Source of the DNA: JBDOQU01 sp039839375
GTDB lineage: Bacteria; Pseudomonadota; Alphaproteobacteria; DSM-16000; Inquilinaceae
DNA length: 64,000 nt
Direction of reading: 5' to 3'
Assembly (NCBI RefSeq): GCF_039839375.1
Contig: NZ_JBDOQU010000001.1
Coordinates: 248,001-312,000, forward strand
The notes below the pieces were generated by a model. That model made no database searches. It worked only from the letters and a program-made list of their open reading frames with translations, and was not told the origin of the DNA. This document shows positions 47,139-56,188 of this stretch, one piece after another. Position numbers and translations under genes: made by a program. Position 1 is the stretch's first letter. Each line of letters begins with the position of its first letter.

Positions 47139-49902
47139 CCGTCCTCACGCCGTCGAAACGGTTGCGATACAGCTCCTCAAGCTGTTCCCCGAAATTGGCG
47201 GTTTCGAGGCTTTGTTGAAGTATTTCGTTGAGTGCGCCGGAAAGGTTGAGATTGAGCGCGATCGGATAGCCGTCATAGAGGGCCGGGTTCGCGCCGTCGA
47301 TCGACAGTTCCAGCGTCATATCGCCGTCGATCGGTCCGCTGATCCGTGCGGTCAGCGATTCATAGTGGAAATCGGCGAGCGCCAGCAGCAGCAGTTGGAC
47401 GCCATCCGGCGAAGCGAGCGCGGGAGGCGTCTCCGGGGCGGCGGCGGGATTGTACCGGATGGTCCCCGGCTCGTCGGTTTCCAGGAACGCTCCATCGACC
47501 CGCACCGTCTCCCCGATCTCCAGCGGCACGGTTCCCGAGACGGAGCCGGTGACGGAGAAATTCTCCAGCGGAACCCCATCCAGAAGCTGCGGCAGGCTGG
47601 CGGAATCGAGAGTGAGCAATAGCCGCCAGGGTTCATCGTTCAGCGGTATGCGCGTCGGCGCAGCGCTCAATGTGCCTGCGGCCAGGTCGAAGCGCGCCGA
47701 CTCCAGCTCGATTGCGCCGCTCTCCAGTATCGCGGCCTCTACGACCCCGTTCCCCAGTGGTAGGCCGACATCGATCCGGTCGATCGTGATCCGCTGCAGT
47801 CCTTCCGTCGTCAGCGGTGCCAGGGAGTCGAATGTCAGGATGGCGTCCAATCCGGAAATCGTGCCCTGATCCGTGGCGAAAGCCATCTCCGCGATTTCGA
47901 TCTCGGTCGATGTCTCCACGCCGCCGCCCCATCGGAGACGAACCACGCCGTCGGCCGTTCCCGACACTTCTCGAACGCCCTCCGGCGCCATGGCCGACAA
48001 GTCGGAGGGCTGCATCCCCTCCGGCGAAAAGGTGATCTCACCGACATCCGCCGCCACATTCCCGTCGCCGGACGAGAGATCGTGCTGCAGCCGATAGGTA
48101 GCCGAGAGCACCCCCGCATCCAGTCTCCCCTCTCCGACGATCGCCCCTTCCTCGACGCTGAACGCTCCTTGAGCCGTCGCCGGTTCGATCCAGGGCGATA
48201 GGATACGTCCGGTCACTTCCGCGATGGCCGATTCCGGTTCGAACGGCGTGACGAAGGATGCGTCGACGCTGATCTCCTCCATCTCTATTCCAGCGTCAGC
48301 CAACGCGACCCGGCCACCCGCGGTCTCGATTGTCCACCGAAGCCGGTCTTTTTCCACGGCCGCCAGCCGGATCTCAGGGATTTCCGCGTCCAGGAGGCCG
48401 GGCCGGCTGATCCGGAGCCCTTCGTCCGTCCGCACCGAAAGGGCAGCCTCCACGATCCGCGCGTCCTTACCGATGCGGATGCCAAGGACTCGGCCGCCTC
48501 CCTCGCCCGATGCAAGGCATGCCTCGCCTGACAGCGTCGTCCCGGCAAGGGCGACGTCGTCCGTGATGATCGAGAGGCAGTCCGGGATGAACAGGGAGAC
48601 TTCGCCCCCTTCCACCCTCGCCTCCAGATCGCCGGAGACTTCCGCCCGGCCTATGGAGATCGCGGCGACCTCGCCCTCGATCCAGCTATCGAGCGACAAC
48701 TCCGCGCGCCAACCATTCTCGTCGCCCCGCGCATCGACCTGTGCCTCGGCCAGATCGATGTCGAGATCGCCCATGGCGATTCTCATCCCGGACAGCCGGC
48801 CGCCGAACCCATCGGTCCGCCTGTCCAGCGCGACGGTGCCGTGAATGTCGATCAGCGGCGGGGAATCGGGAGTTTCGGTCGGTCTCGCGGTGAAATCGAC
48901 CCGGCCTTCGCCGCTCAAATCCAGAGCCCCGACCGTGGTCGAGAGGAGGCCATGGAAGTCCGTCCCTGCTCCTGTTGCAAAGGACGAAGCGACCGCCCAG
49001 CCCTCCGCCGCTATTTCCAGCGCATCGTCCGCGCCCAACCGGATATCCAGCGCCACATCACCTTGCCCGCCATAGGCGCGAACGGAGCCCCAGCCGGAGC
49101 CATCCTGCCGGCCGAACAGCAAGTCAGCCCGGTCGAAGGCGATGGCCGGCGTCACGATGCGCCCGGCCTCGATCGCGCCGGTGACCTCGATAGAGCCGCC
49201 CGCCGCGCCGCGCGCCGCGCCGCGCGCCGTCGCCCAGCCCGATGCGATCTCCGCCGAATAGCCGTCATGGTCCAGCCGTCCGTCCTCGACGGCGATGTCC
49301 GCCGTGAAGTTCCATTCCGGATCGACTGTCGCCGCGACGGAGAGGGTGAGTGCGCCATAGGCCGAGTCCGGACGGATGGCTCCCGCGATCCGATATCCTC
49401 CTTCCACCAGCCGTTCGACCGTCAGGTCCGCCGGTGCTTCGACCTCGCCATAGGGTGTTGAAATCTCAAGGATCGCCGAGGTGAAGGCCAACCTGTCGAC
49501 CGGAAGGTCCGGCAGGCCCTGCGGTCCGTCATCTCCCGACGCTTCGGGAAGGCCGGCGATACGGACCCCTTCCCCGTCGACACGTACCGATAGCCGCAGC
49601 CCTTCGATCTCGACCTCGTCCAACCGGCGTTCACGCCACAAATCGGAGAGGCTGAACCGCCCTGTGATGCTATCGGCGCTCAGCCCCGTTTCGCCGCCCA
49701 GGCGGATGTCGGCAAGGCGAAAGCTATCGAGCCCCCAATCTTCGATCTCCAGCGACACGGGTTCGATTCCCGCCGCCCGAAGGCGCGCCGATATCCAAGC
49801 TTCCGCGATCATCGGCGCCACCAGCACGAGCCCAAACAGGATCGTTGTCACGGTGAGCGCCGCGCCGCCGATCCACTTGGCTGCGGACATGCGACGACTC
49901 AC
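47119..49902 (-). CDS. ydbH: YdbH, AsmA-like intermembrane lipid transporter
   Basis: A 927-aa protein with one N-terminal transmembrane helix (about residues 10-32) and a long periplasmic beta-rich domain built of repeats, as in the AsmA-like family (TamB, YhdP, YdbH) that forms grooves carrying phospholipids to the outer membrane. The C-terminal region includes QLLLLALADFHYESLTARISG and PALYDGYPIALNLNLSGAL, the DctA-YdbH domain. E. coli YdbH has 879 aa. The neighbours ynbE and ydbL confirm the call. Confidence 0.9.
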   Translation of the reverse strand: MSRRMSAAKWIGGAALTVTTILFGLVLVAPMIAEAWISARLRAAGIEPVSLEIEDWGLDSFRLADIRLGGETGLSADSITGRFSLSDLWRERRLDEVEIEGLRLSVRVDGEGVRIAGLPEASGDDGPQGLPDLPVDRLAFTSAILEISTPYGEVEAPADLTVERLVEGGYRIAGAIRPDSAYGALTLSVAATVDPEWNFTADIAVEDGRLDHDGYSAEIASGWATARGAARGAAGGSIEVTGAIEAGRIVTPAIAFDRADLLFGRQDGSGWGSVRAYGGQGDVALDIRLGADDALEIAAEGWAVASSFATGAGTDFHGLLSTTVGALDLSGEGRVDFTARPTETPDSPPLIDIHGTVALDRRTDGFGGRLSGMRIAMGDLDIDLAEAQVDARGDENGWRAELSLDSWIEGEVAAISIGRAEVSGDLEARVEGGEVSLFIPDCLSIITDDVALAGTTLSGEACLASGEGGGRVLGIRIGKDARIVEAALSVRTDEGLRISRPGLLDAEIPEIRLAAVEKDRLRWTIETAGGRVALADAGIEMEEISVDASFVTPFEPESAIAEVTGRILSPWIEPATAQGAFSVEEGAIVGEGRLDAGVLSATYRLQHDLSSGDGNVAADVGEITFSPEGMQPSDLSAMAPEGVREVSGTADGVVRLRWGGGVETSTEIEIAEMAFATDQGTISGLDAILTFDSLAPLTTEGLQRITIDRIDVGLPLGNGVVEAAILESGAIELESARFDLAAGTLSAAPTRIPLNDEPWRLLLTLDSASLPQLLDGVPLENFSVTGSVSGTVPLEIGETVRVDGAFLETDEPGTIRYNPAAAPETPPALASPDGVQLLLLALADFHYESLTARISGPIDGDMTLELSIDGANPALYDGYPIALNLNLSGALNEILQQSLETANFGEQLEELYRNRFDGVRTDDSQAD

Positions 49903-49919
49903 CGCCTGATCGCTTGATT

Positions 49920-49937
49920 ATGTCCGTTTACGAACAT
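49920..49937. promoter_or_regulatory. GlpR-like operator 1
   Basis: ATGTCCGTTTACGAACAT is a near-perfect palindrome and matches the E. coli glp operator form ATGTTCGNTNNCGAACAT at 15 or more positions. It lies 46 bp upstream of glpD. Confidence 0.6.
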
Positions 49938-49951
49938 CATTCGCCTGGGTT

Positions 49952-49969
49952 ACTTTCGATTTCGAACAC
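49952..49969. promoter_or_regulatory. GlpR-like operator 2
   Basis: ACTTTCGATTTCGAACAC shares the TTCGATTTCGAACA core of glp operators. It is 15 bp before the glpD start, next to its ribosome site, 32 bp (about three helical turns) from operator 1. Confidence 0.55.
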
Positions 49970-49983
49970 TGGGTACAGGACCA

Positions 49984-51522
49984 ATGAGCAGCGATACATA
50001 CGATCTTCTCATCGTCGGCGGCGGCATCAACGGCGCGGGTATCGCCCGTGACGCCTCCGGCCGGGGGTTGAAGGTCCTGCTATGCGAGCAGAGCGATCTC
50101 GCCAGCGCAACGTCTTCGGCATCCTCCAAGCTTATCCATGGCGGCCTCCGCTACCTGGAGCTCTACGAGTTCCGGCTGGTCCGCGAGGCGCTGGCGGAGC
50201 GGGAGGTGCTGTTGCGCGCCGCACCCCACATCATCCGTCCGCTGCGATTCGTGCTACCGCACAATAAGATTCTGCGTCCCGCCTGGATGATCCGGCTGGG
50301 GCTCTTCCTCTACGATCATCTGGGCGGCAAGCGCAGCCTGCCCGGGACCGTCGGTTTCGATTTGCGCCGGGAGCCGGAAGGCGCTCCGCTCAAGGACCGC
50401 ATGACGAAAGGCTTCGCCTATTCCGACTGCTGGGTGGAGGACAGCCGGCTCGTGGTGCTGAACGCTATCGACGCCCAGGCCCGCGGCGCCGATATCCTGG
50501 TGCGGACGCGCTGCGTCTCCGCCCGCCGGGAAGAGGACCAATGGCGCGCTACCCTGCGCGATGAAACGACCGGCGCGGAGCGGGAGGTGACCGCGAAAAT
50601 CCTCGTCAACGCCGCCGGCCCCTGGGTCGACAGCTTCCTGAAGAATGTCGCGGGGCGCGATTGCAAGGCCAGCCTGAAGCTGGTCAAGGGCAGCCACATC
50701 ATCGTCCCTCGCCTTTATGAGGGAGAACACGCCTATATCCTGCAGAACGCCGACCGCCGGGTAATCTTCGCCATCCCCTATGAAGACTTCACCCTGATCG
50801 GCACCACCGATATCGTCTATGAGGGCGATCCGGGAAAGGTCGCGATTTCCGAAGAGGAGATCCGCTATCTCTGCGACGCGGTCGGCCGCTACTTCGACAA
50901 GCCGGTGTCGCCGGACGAGATCGTCTCAAGCTATTCCGGCGTCCGGCCACTCTATGACGACCGGCAGGACAATCCATCGGCCGTCACCCGAGACTATGTG
51001 TTCGACGTGGAAGCTCCCGGCGGGGACGCTCCGCTGCTCTCGATCTATGGCGGCAAGATCACGACCTACCGGAAGCTCGCCGAACATGCGCTGGAGAAAC
51101 TCTCCCCGCACCTGCCAGCGTTGAAGCCGGCCTGGACAGCGGCTGAGCCTCTTCCCGGAGGCGATGTCCCCGACCGCGACATCGACCGCTTCCTGGCCGG
51201 GCTGCGAAGCGCCTTCCCCTGCCTGCCGGAAGATCTGGCGAAGCGTTACTGCCGCCTCTACGGCACGCTCTGCCATCGCTTCCTGGATGGCGTGGTGAGC
51301 ATGGATGATCTCGGCATCCATTTCGGCGCCTCGCTTTATGAAAGGGAGGTGCGGTATCTGGTCGACCATGAATGGGCCCGCACCGCCGAGGACGTTCTCT
51401 GGCGTCGGACCAGGCTGGGCCTGACCATGCCGGAGGAAGGCCGCGTCCGGCTCGAAGCATGGCTTGCGGGCCGCTTCTCCGACAGCGCGGCGGGCTACGG
51501 AATGTCGAAAGCCTCGGCCTGA
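49984..51522 (+). CDS. glpD: Aerobic glycerol-3-phosphate dehydrogenase
   Basis: A 512-aa FAD enzyme that oxidises glycerol-3-phosphate to dihydroxyacetone phosphate and passes electrons to the quinone pool at the inner membrane. It has the dinucleotide motif DLLIVGGGINGAGIARDASG (residues 7-26), TSSASSKLIHGGLRYLE, and the conserved VKGSHIIVPRLYEGEHAYI region. Length matches E. coli GlpD (501 aa). Two GlpR-like operators lie in front. Its last 28 nt overlap the convergent xdhC. Confidence 0.95.
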   Translation: MSSDTYDLLIVGGGINGAGIARDASGRGLKVLLCEQSDLASATSSASSKLIHGGLRYLELYEFRLVREALAEREVLLRAAPHIIRPLRFVLPHNKILRPAWMIRLGLFLYDHLGGKRSLPGTVGFDLRREPEGAPLKDRMTKGFAYSDCWVEDSRLVVLNAIDAQARGADILVRTRCVSARREEDQWRATLRDETTGAEREVTAKILVNAAGPWVDSFLKNVAGRDCKASLKLVKGSHIIVPRLYEGEHAYILQNADRRVIFAIPYEDFTLIGTTDIVYEGDPGKVAISEEEIRYLCDAVGRYFDKPVSPDEIVSSYSGVRPLYDDRQDNPSAVTRDYVFDVEAPGGDAPLLSIYGGKITTYRKLAEHALEKLSPHLPALKPAWTAAEPLPGGDVPDRDIDRFLAGLRSAFPCLPEDLAKRYCRLYGTLCHRFLDGVVSMDDLGIHFGASLYEREVRYLVDHEWARTAEDVLWRRTRLGLTMPEEGRVRLEAWLAGRFSDSAAGYGMSKASA

Positions 51523-52295
51523 CCGGATCGCGCGGTTTCATCCGTGGGAAGGGATAGGATCTGCGCGGCGACGGAGATGGCGATTTCCGCCGGATGCTTG
51601 CCGCCGACGCCGGGCAAACCAATCGGGCAGGTCAGCCGGCCGGAATCCAGCCCCCGCGCCGTCAGCCGCTTCTCGAACCGCGCCCGTTTTGTGGCGGACC
51701 CGATCAGCCCCAGAAAGCCGAATGTTCCCCGCTCCAGCGCCGCCTCCACCAGCCGGTAATCGAGATCATGGCTGTGGGTCATGACGAGGATCAACGCCCC
51801 GGCAGGCGCGGCCGCGACCTCCGCTTCAGGGATCGAGGTCACGGTGACGGCAACAGTCCCCGGCGCGGCGGCCGGGAATTCATCCTCCCTGGAATCGATC
51901 CAACGCACCCGGAGCGGCGTCCCGTCCAGCACCCGCACCAACGCCCGGCCGACATGGCCCGCGCCAAACAGCACCAGCGTCCGGGAGGGTGGCGTGACCG
52001 GCTCGAACATCAGGGAACAATGACCGCCGCAACATTGCCCCAGCGCCGGCCCCAGCGGGAATTCCCGTAAGGACGGCAGGTCGCGCCCTTCGGCGAGGAA
52101 GCGCCGCGCCGTCTCCAGCGCCTTCTGTTCCAGCGCACCACCGCCGATCGATCCGGCGAAGCGGTCGGGGAAGACGGCCATCTTCGTTCCCGCCGGCCTA
52201 GGGGTCGACCCGCGCGCCTCCACAATCGTGACCAGCACGCAAGCCTCGCCAGTCTCCCGCGCCGCAGCCAGTGTATCCAGCCAATCCTCCGTCAT
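51495..52295 (-). CDS. xdhC: Xanthine dehydrogenase accessory protein XdhC
   Basis: A 266-aa maturation factor that helps insert sulfurated molybdenum cofactor into XdhB. The N-terminal XdhC/CoxI motif VTIVEARGSTPRPAGTKMAVF, GGGALEQKALETARRFL, and the C-terminal Rossmann domain with LVLFGAGHVGRALVRVLDG are clear. Its ATG overlaps the xdhB stop (ATGA). The end overlaps glpD. Confidence 0.93.
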   Translation of the reverse strand: MTEDWLDTLAAARETGEACVLVTIVEARGSTPRPAGTKMAVFPDRFAGSIGGGALEQKALETARRFLAEGRDLPSLREFPLGPALGQCCGGHCSLMFEPVTPPSRTLVLFGAGHVGRALVRVLDGTPLRVRWIDSREDEFPAAAPGTVAVTVTSIPEAEVAAAPAGALILVMTHSHDLDYRLVEAALERGTFGFLGLIGSATKRARFEKRLTARGLDSGRLTCPIGLPGVGGKHPAEIAISVAAQILSLPTDETARSGQAEAFDIP

Positions 52296-54643
52296 GGCCG
52301 CCTGCCTCTCACCTCCTCCACCGCCGCCAGCACCCGCTCCGGCGTCGCCGGCGTATCGAGGTGGGGAACCATCTTATGGTCAGCGGCTGCGGCGACGGCA
52401 TCCTTGATCGCCAGATATGCCGATATCGCGAGCATCAGCGGCGGTTCGCCCACGGCCTTGGATTTGTGGACCGTGTCCTCCCGGTTGGGCGCGTCGGTCA
52501 GCAGTTCGACCCGAAAATCCTTCGGCACGTCGCGCGCCGTCGGAATCTTGTAGGTCGAAGGGGCGTGCGTCCGCAGCCTGCCCTCCTCGTCCCACCAGAG
52601 CTCCTCCGTCGTCAGCCAGCCGACGCCCTGGACGTAGCCGCCCTCCACCTGTCCTCGGTCGATGGCCGGGTTCACCGACCGGCCGCAATCATGGAGGATA
52701 TCGGTGCGTAGCAGCCGGTATTCGCCTGTCAGCGTGTCGATCGCGACCTCCGTCACCGCCGCGCCATAGGCGTAGTAGAGGAAGGGCCGGCCGCGCGCCT
52801 TGGCGCGGTCCCACCAGATCTTCGGCGTCTTGTAGAAGCCGGTCGCCGAAAGCTGCACGCGGTGCATGTAGGCCAGCTTCGCCAGCGCGGCGAACGGCAT
52901 TTCCCGATCGTCGAACGTTACCTTGCCGCCCGCGAAGATGACGCTGGCGGGATCGCAGCCGAATTGGCCTGCCAGGAAGTCGATCAACCGGTTCCGGATG
53001 GTCCGGGCGGCGTCCAGCGCGGCGAAGCCGTTGAGATCCGTGCCGGACGATGCGGCCGTCGGGGACGTGTTCGGCACCTTGCCTGTCGTCGTGGCTGTGA
53101 TTCTCACGCTCTCCAGCGGAACGCTGAAGGCGTCGGCGACGATCTGGGCGACCTTGATGTAGACGCCCTGCCCCATCTCCGTCCCGCCATGGTTAAGCTG
53201 GATCGACCCGTCCTGATAGAGATGGATCAGCGCGCCCGCCTGGTTCAGGTGCGTTACGGTAAAGGAGATGCCGAACTTCACCGGCGTCAGCGCCATGCCG
53301 CGCTTGAAGACCGGGCTGCCGGCGTTGAACGCGTCGATCGCGCGGCGCCGGGCCTGGTAATCGCTGCTCTTCTCCAGCCGGTCGATCAGGTCCGGCGCGA
53401 TATTGTCCTCCACCCGCTGATGGTAATGGGTGAGGTTGCGGTCGGCAGTGCCGTAGAGGTTCCGGCGGCGGACGTCCAGCGGGTCCAGCCCCAGGATTCG
53501 CGCCACCTCGTCCAGCACATGCTCGATAGCCACCATGCCCTGCGGGCCGCCAAACCCTCGGAAGGCGGTATTGCTGACCGTGTTGGTCCTGCAGCGATGC
53601 CCGGTGATCCGGGCGTCGCCCAGGAAATAGCAATTGTCGGCGTGGAACATCGCCCGATCGACGACGGCGTTGGACAGGTCCGGCGACATGCCGCAGCGCG
53701 CCGCCAGATCCATTTCGATACCGCACAGCCGGCCCTCATCATCGAAACCGACATCGTAGCGGATAAAGAAATCGTGCCGCTTGCCCGTGATGACCATGTC
53801 GTCGTCGCGGTCTAGCCGCAGCTTGACCGGCCGTCCGGTGCAGGCTGCCAGCAACGACGCCAGGCAGGCGATCAGTGCGGGCTGCGTCTCCTTGCCGCCA
53901 AAGCCGCCGCCCATCCGCCGCACCTCGACCGTCACCGCATGGTCCGGGCGGCCCAGCACCCTGGCGATCAGATGCTGGACCTCCGACGGGTGCTGGGTGG
54001 AGGAATGGCAGAGAATGTCGCCATCCTCGCCCGGCAGGGCGTAGGCGATCTGTCCTTCCAGATAGAAATGATCCTGGCCGCCGATGGTCAGCGTTCCCTG
54101 TCGCCGCCGGGGCGCCCGGGCCAGCGCGGCGGCGCTGTCGCCGATCCTCATCGTCAGGCTAGGCGACACGAAGGAGCCCGCCTCCAGCGCCTCCTCCGCC
54201 GTCAGGATCGCAGGCAGTTCCTCATAAAGAATCCGGACCTTTCCGGCCGCCGCCCGCGCCTCCTCCAGCGTCTCCGCCGCCACGACTGCCACCGCCTGGC
54301 CGACATATTCGACCTTGTCGACCGCCAGCACGGGATCGCCCGGAAAGACAGGGCCGATATCGACCTCTCCCGGCACGTCTTCATAGGTCAGGACCGCGTG
54401 GACCCCCGGCATTCTCCGCGCCTCTTCGACCTCGATGCCGACGATCCGCGCACGGGCCTTTTCCGACGTGACGATGAACGCCATCAGCGTTCCCGCGCTC
54501 TCGGTGATGTCGTCCGTATAGATCGCTTCCCCGGTAACGTGCTTGATCGCGCTGTCATGGGGCAGCGGCCGGGTCACCAGCCCGGTCAGGGGTCTTACGG
54601 GCGGTTCTTCCAGGAGGGCTGCAGGAAGCCGGTCGTCAGCCAT
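52292..54643 (-). CDS. xdhB: Xanthine dehydrogenase, molybdopterin-binding subunit
   Basis: A 783-aa molybdenum subunit that hydroxylates hypoxanthine and xanthine to urate. It shows GQDHFYLEGQIAYALPGEDG, RRMGGGFGGKETQPALIACL, AFRGFGGPQGMVAIEH, EMGQGVYIKVAQIVADAF, and the catalytic-type Glu in SKAVGEPPLMLAISAYLA. Length fits the XdhB family (about 780 aa). It overlaps xdhA by 8 nt. Confidence 0.95.
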   Translation of the reverse strand: MADDRLPAALLEEPPVRPLTGLVTRPLPHDSAIKHVTGEAIYTDDITESAGTLMAFIVTSEKARARIVGIEVEEARRMPGVHAVLTYEDVPGEVDIGPVFPGDPVLAVDKVEYVGQAVAVVAAETLEEARAAAGKVRILYEELPAILTAEEALEAGSFVSPSLTMRIGDSAAALARAPRRRQGTLTIGGQDHFYLEGQIAYALPGEDGDILCHSSTQHPSEVQHLIARVLGRPDHAVTVEVRRMGGGFGGKETQPALIACLASLLAACTGRPVKLRLDRDDDMVITGKRHDFFIRYDVGFDDEGRLCGIEMDLAARCGMSPDLSNAVVDRAMFHADNCYFLGDARITGHRCRTNTVSNTAFRGFGGPQGMVAIEHVLDEVARILGLDPLDVRRRNLYGTADRNLTHYHQRVEDNIAPDLIDRLEKSSDYQARRRAIDAFNAGSPVFKRGMALTPVKFGISFTVTHLNQAGALIHLYQDGSIQLNHGGTEMGQGVYIKVAQIVADAFSVPLESVRITATTTGKVPNTSPTAASSGTDLNGFAALDAARTIRNRLIDFLAGQFGCDPASVIFAGGKVTFDDREMPFAALAKLAYMHRVQLSATGFYKTPKIWWDRAKARGRPFLYYAYGAAVTEVAIDTLTGEYRLLRTDILHDCGRSVNPAIDRGQVEGGYVQGVGWLTTEELWWDEEGRLRTHAPSTYKIPTARDVPKDFRVELLTDAPNREDTVHKSKAVGEPPLMLAISAYLAIKDAVAAAADHKMVPHLDTPATPERVLAAVEEVRGRRP

Positions 54644-56084
54644 GAGTCACCTCATTCAGCCGCGCCGGTCCCTCGGCTGTCTCCAGATAGAAACGCATCA
54701 GCAGGTTCCGTGCGACCATTGATCGGTAGCGGTCGGACGCCCGCATGTCGCTCAGGGGCTGGAAATCGCGATCCAGCGCTGCCATGGACTCGGTGACGGT
54801 TTCCAGCGTCCAAGGCCGACCGATCAGCGTTTCTTCCACCGCGGTCGCTCGGCGCGGCGTTGCAGCCATCCCGCCATAGGCAGCGCGGAAGGCGGCGACC
54901 CTGCCTTCGTCGTCCAATTCCAGAAGGAACCCAACCGCGACGGCGGAAATATCCTGATCGATCCGCTTGGAGACTTTCCAGGTGGCGAAGCGCCGCCCGT
55001 CCGGCAGGAGCGGCACGATCAGCTTCTCGACGAACTCTCCTGCTTCCAGCGCCGTCTTGCGATAGTCGAGATAAAAATCCTCCAGCGCCGGTTCTCGCCG
55101 CTCTCCGCGACGATTGAGGACGATCCGCGCGCCGAGCGCGATTAGCGCCGGCATGCTGTCGCCGATCGGCGACCCGTTGGCGACATTGCCGCCCATGGTG
55201 CCGGAGTTGCGGATCTGCGCCGATCCCAGCCGGACGAGAAGGTCGCCGAAGGTCGGGAAGCGTGCCTCCACACAGGGCAATATATCGGCATAGGTCGCCC
55301 CCGCGCCGATATGAAGCGCCCCGCCGACTTCCTCCACGCGGGCCAGTTCCTTCACCCCGCCCAGATAGATGATTCGATCCAATTCCCGGTGCTGCTTGGT
55401 CACCCACAGCCCCACATCGGTGCCGCCGGCCAGCAGGCAGGCATCCGGATGGTCCGCCAGCAGGCCGCCCAGTTCCTCCATCGTGGCTGGAGCGTGGTAT
55501 CCGTTCAGGAACAGGCTTCGCTCTCGCCGCAGGTCGCGCAGCCGAACTGCGGTCTCAGGCTCGGCCAGGGAGAATTGATCTATCCTGCCTCCTTCTGTCA
55601 TCCTGCCGGCGGCTTCCAGGATCGGACGATATCCCGTGCAGCGGCAGAGATTTCCGGCCAGAGCCCGGCAGGCCATCTCGCGATGGATCTCCGCCTTTTC
55701 CTCATGGAACAGCGCGAAGAGGGACATCACGAATCCCGGCGTACAGAAGCCGCACTGGGAGCCATGGGCATCGACCATCGCCTTCTGAACCGGATGAAGA
55801 GAACCGTCGGAGGCTTTCAGATCCTCTACCGTGATGAGTTGCTTTCCGTCCAGCGTCGGCAGGAACAGAATGCAGGCGTTCACCGCCCGATAGCGGATGC
55901 TATCCCCTTCCGGCTCGCCCAGCACCACGGTGCAGGCGCCGCAATCTCCTTCGGCGCAGCCCTCCTTCGTCCCTGTCAGGCCCCTCCCCCGAAGGAAACC
56001 GAGGACCGTCATCGTCGGGTCGAAATCCGTCACCGTCTCGACCCGGCCGGCCTTCAGGAAACGAATGGTTCCGTCAGCGCTCAT
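54636..56084 (-). CDS. xdhA: Xanthine dehydrogenase, FeS/FAD subunit
   Basis: A 482-aa subunit holding two 2Fe-2S clusters and FAD. The plant-type cluster ligands are Cys43, 48, 51 and 71 (EGCAEGDCGACTVV). The second cluster has Cys111, Cys114, Cys147 and Cys149 (QCGFCTPGF and NLCRCTGYRP). The FAD domain follows with LLAGGTDVGLWVTK and the MGGNVANGSPIGDSMPALIA loop. I chose ATG at 56084, preceded by GAGGCGGG; longer frames add 19 non-conserved residues. Confidence 0.95.
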   Translation of the reverse strand: MSADGTIRFLKAGRVETVTDFDPTMTVLGFLRGRGLTGTKEGCAEGDCGACTVVLGEPEGDSIRYRAVNACILFLPTLDGKQLITVEDLKASDGSLHPVQKAMVDAHGSQCGFCTPGFVMSLFALFHEEKAEIHREMACRALAGNLCRCTGYRPILEAAGRMTEGGRIDQFSLAEPETAVRLRDLRRERSLFLNGYHAPATMEELGGLLADHPDACLLAGGTDVGLWVTKQHRELDRIIYLGGVKELARVEEVGGALHIGAGATYADILPCVEARFPTFGDLLVRLGSAQIRNSGTMGGNVANGSPIGDSMPALIALGARIVLNRRGERREPALEDFYLDYRKTALEAGEFVEKLIVPLLPDGRRFATWKVSKRIDQDISAVAVGFLLELDDEGRVAAFRAAYGGMAATPRRATAVEETLIGRPWTLETVTESMAALDRDFQPLSDMRASDRYRSMVARNLLMRFYLETAEGPARLNEVTHG

Positions 56085-56126
56085 CCCGCCTCGCATGCTC
56101 GCGGCCCTGAAAGGGTCGCGCAACCC

Positions 56127-56140
56127 TGACCGATCGGTCA
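56127..56140. promoter_or_regulatory. 14-bp palindrome between xdhA and uraDH
   Basis: TGACCGATCGGTCA is a perfect palindrome in the 104-bp gap between the two divergent purine-catabolism units. The ACCGATCGGT core is typical of TetR-family operators. No regulator gene is adjacent. Confidence 0.5.
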
Positions 56141-56188
56141 AGTTCGTTGCCGATTGAACGCCGGGGAGCGGCGGGATACCGTCTTCCT

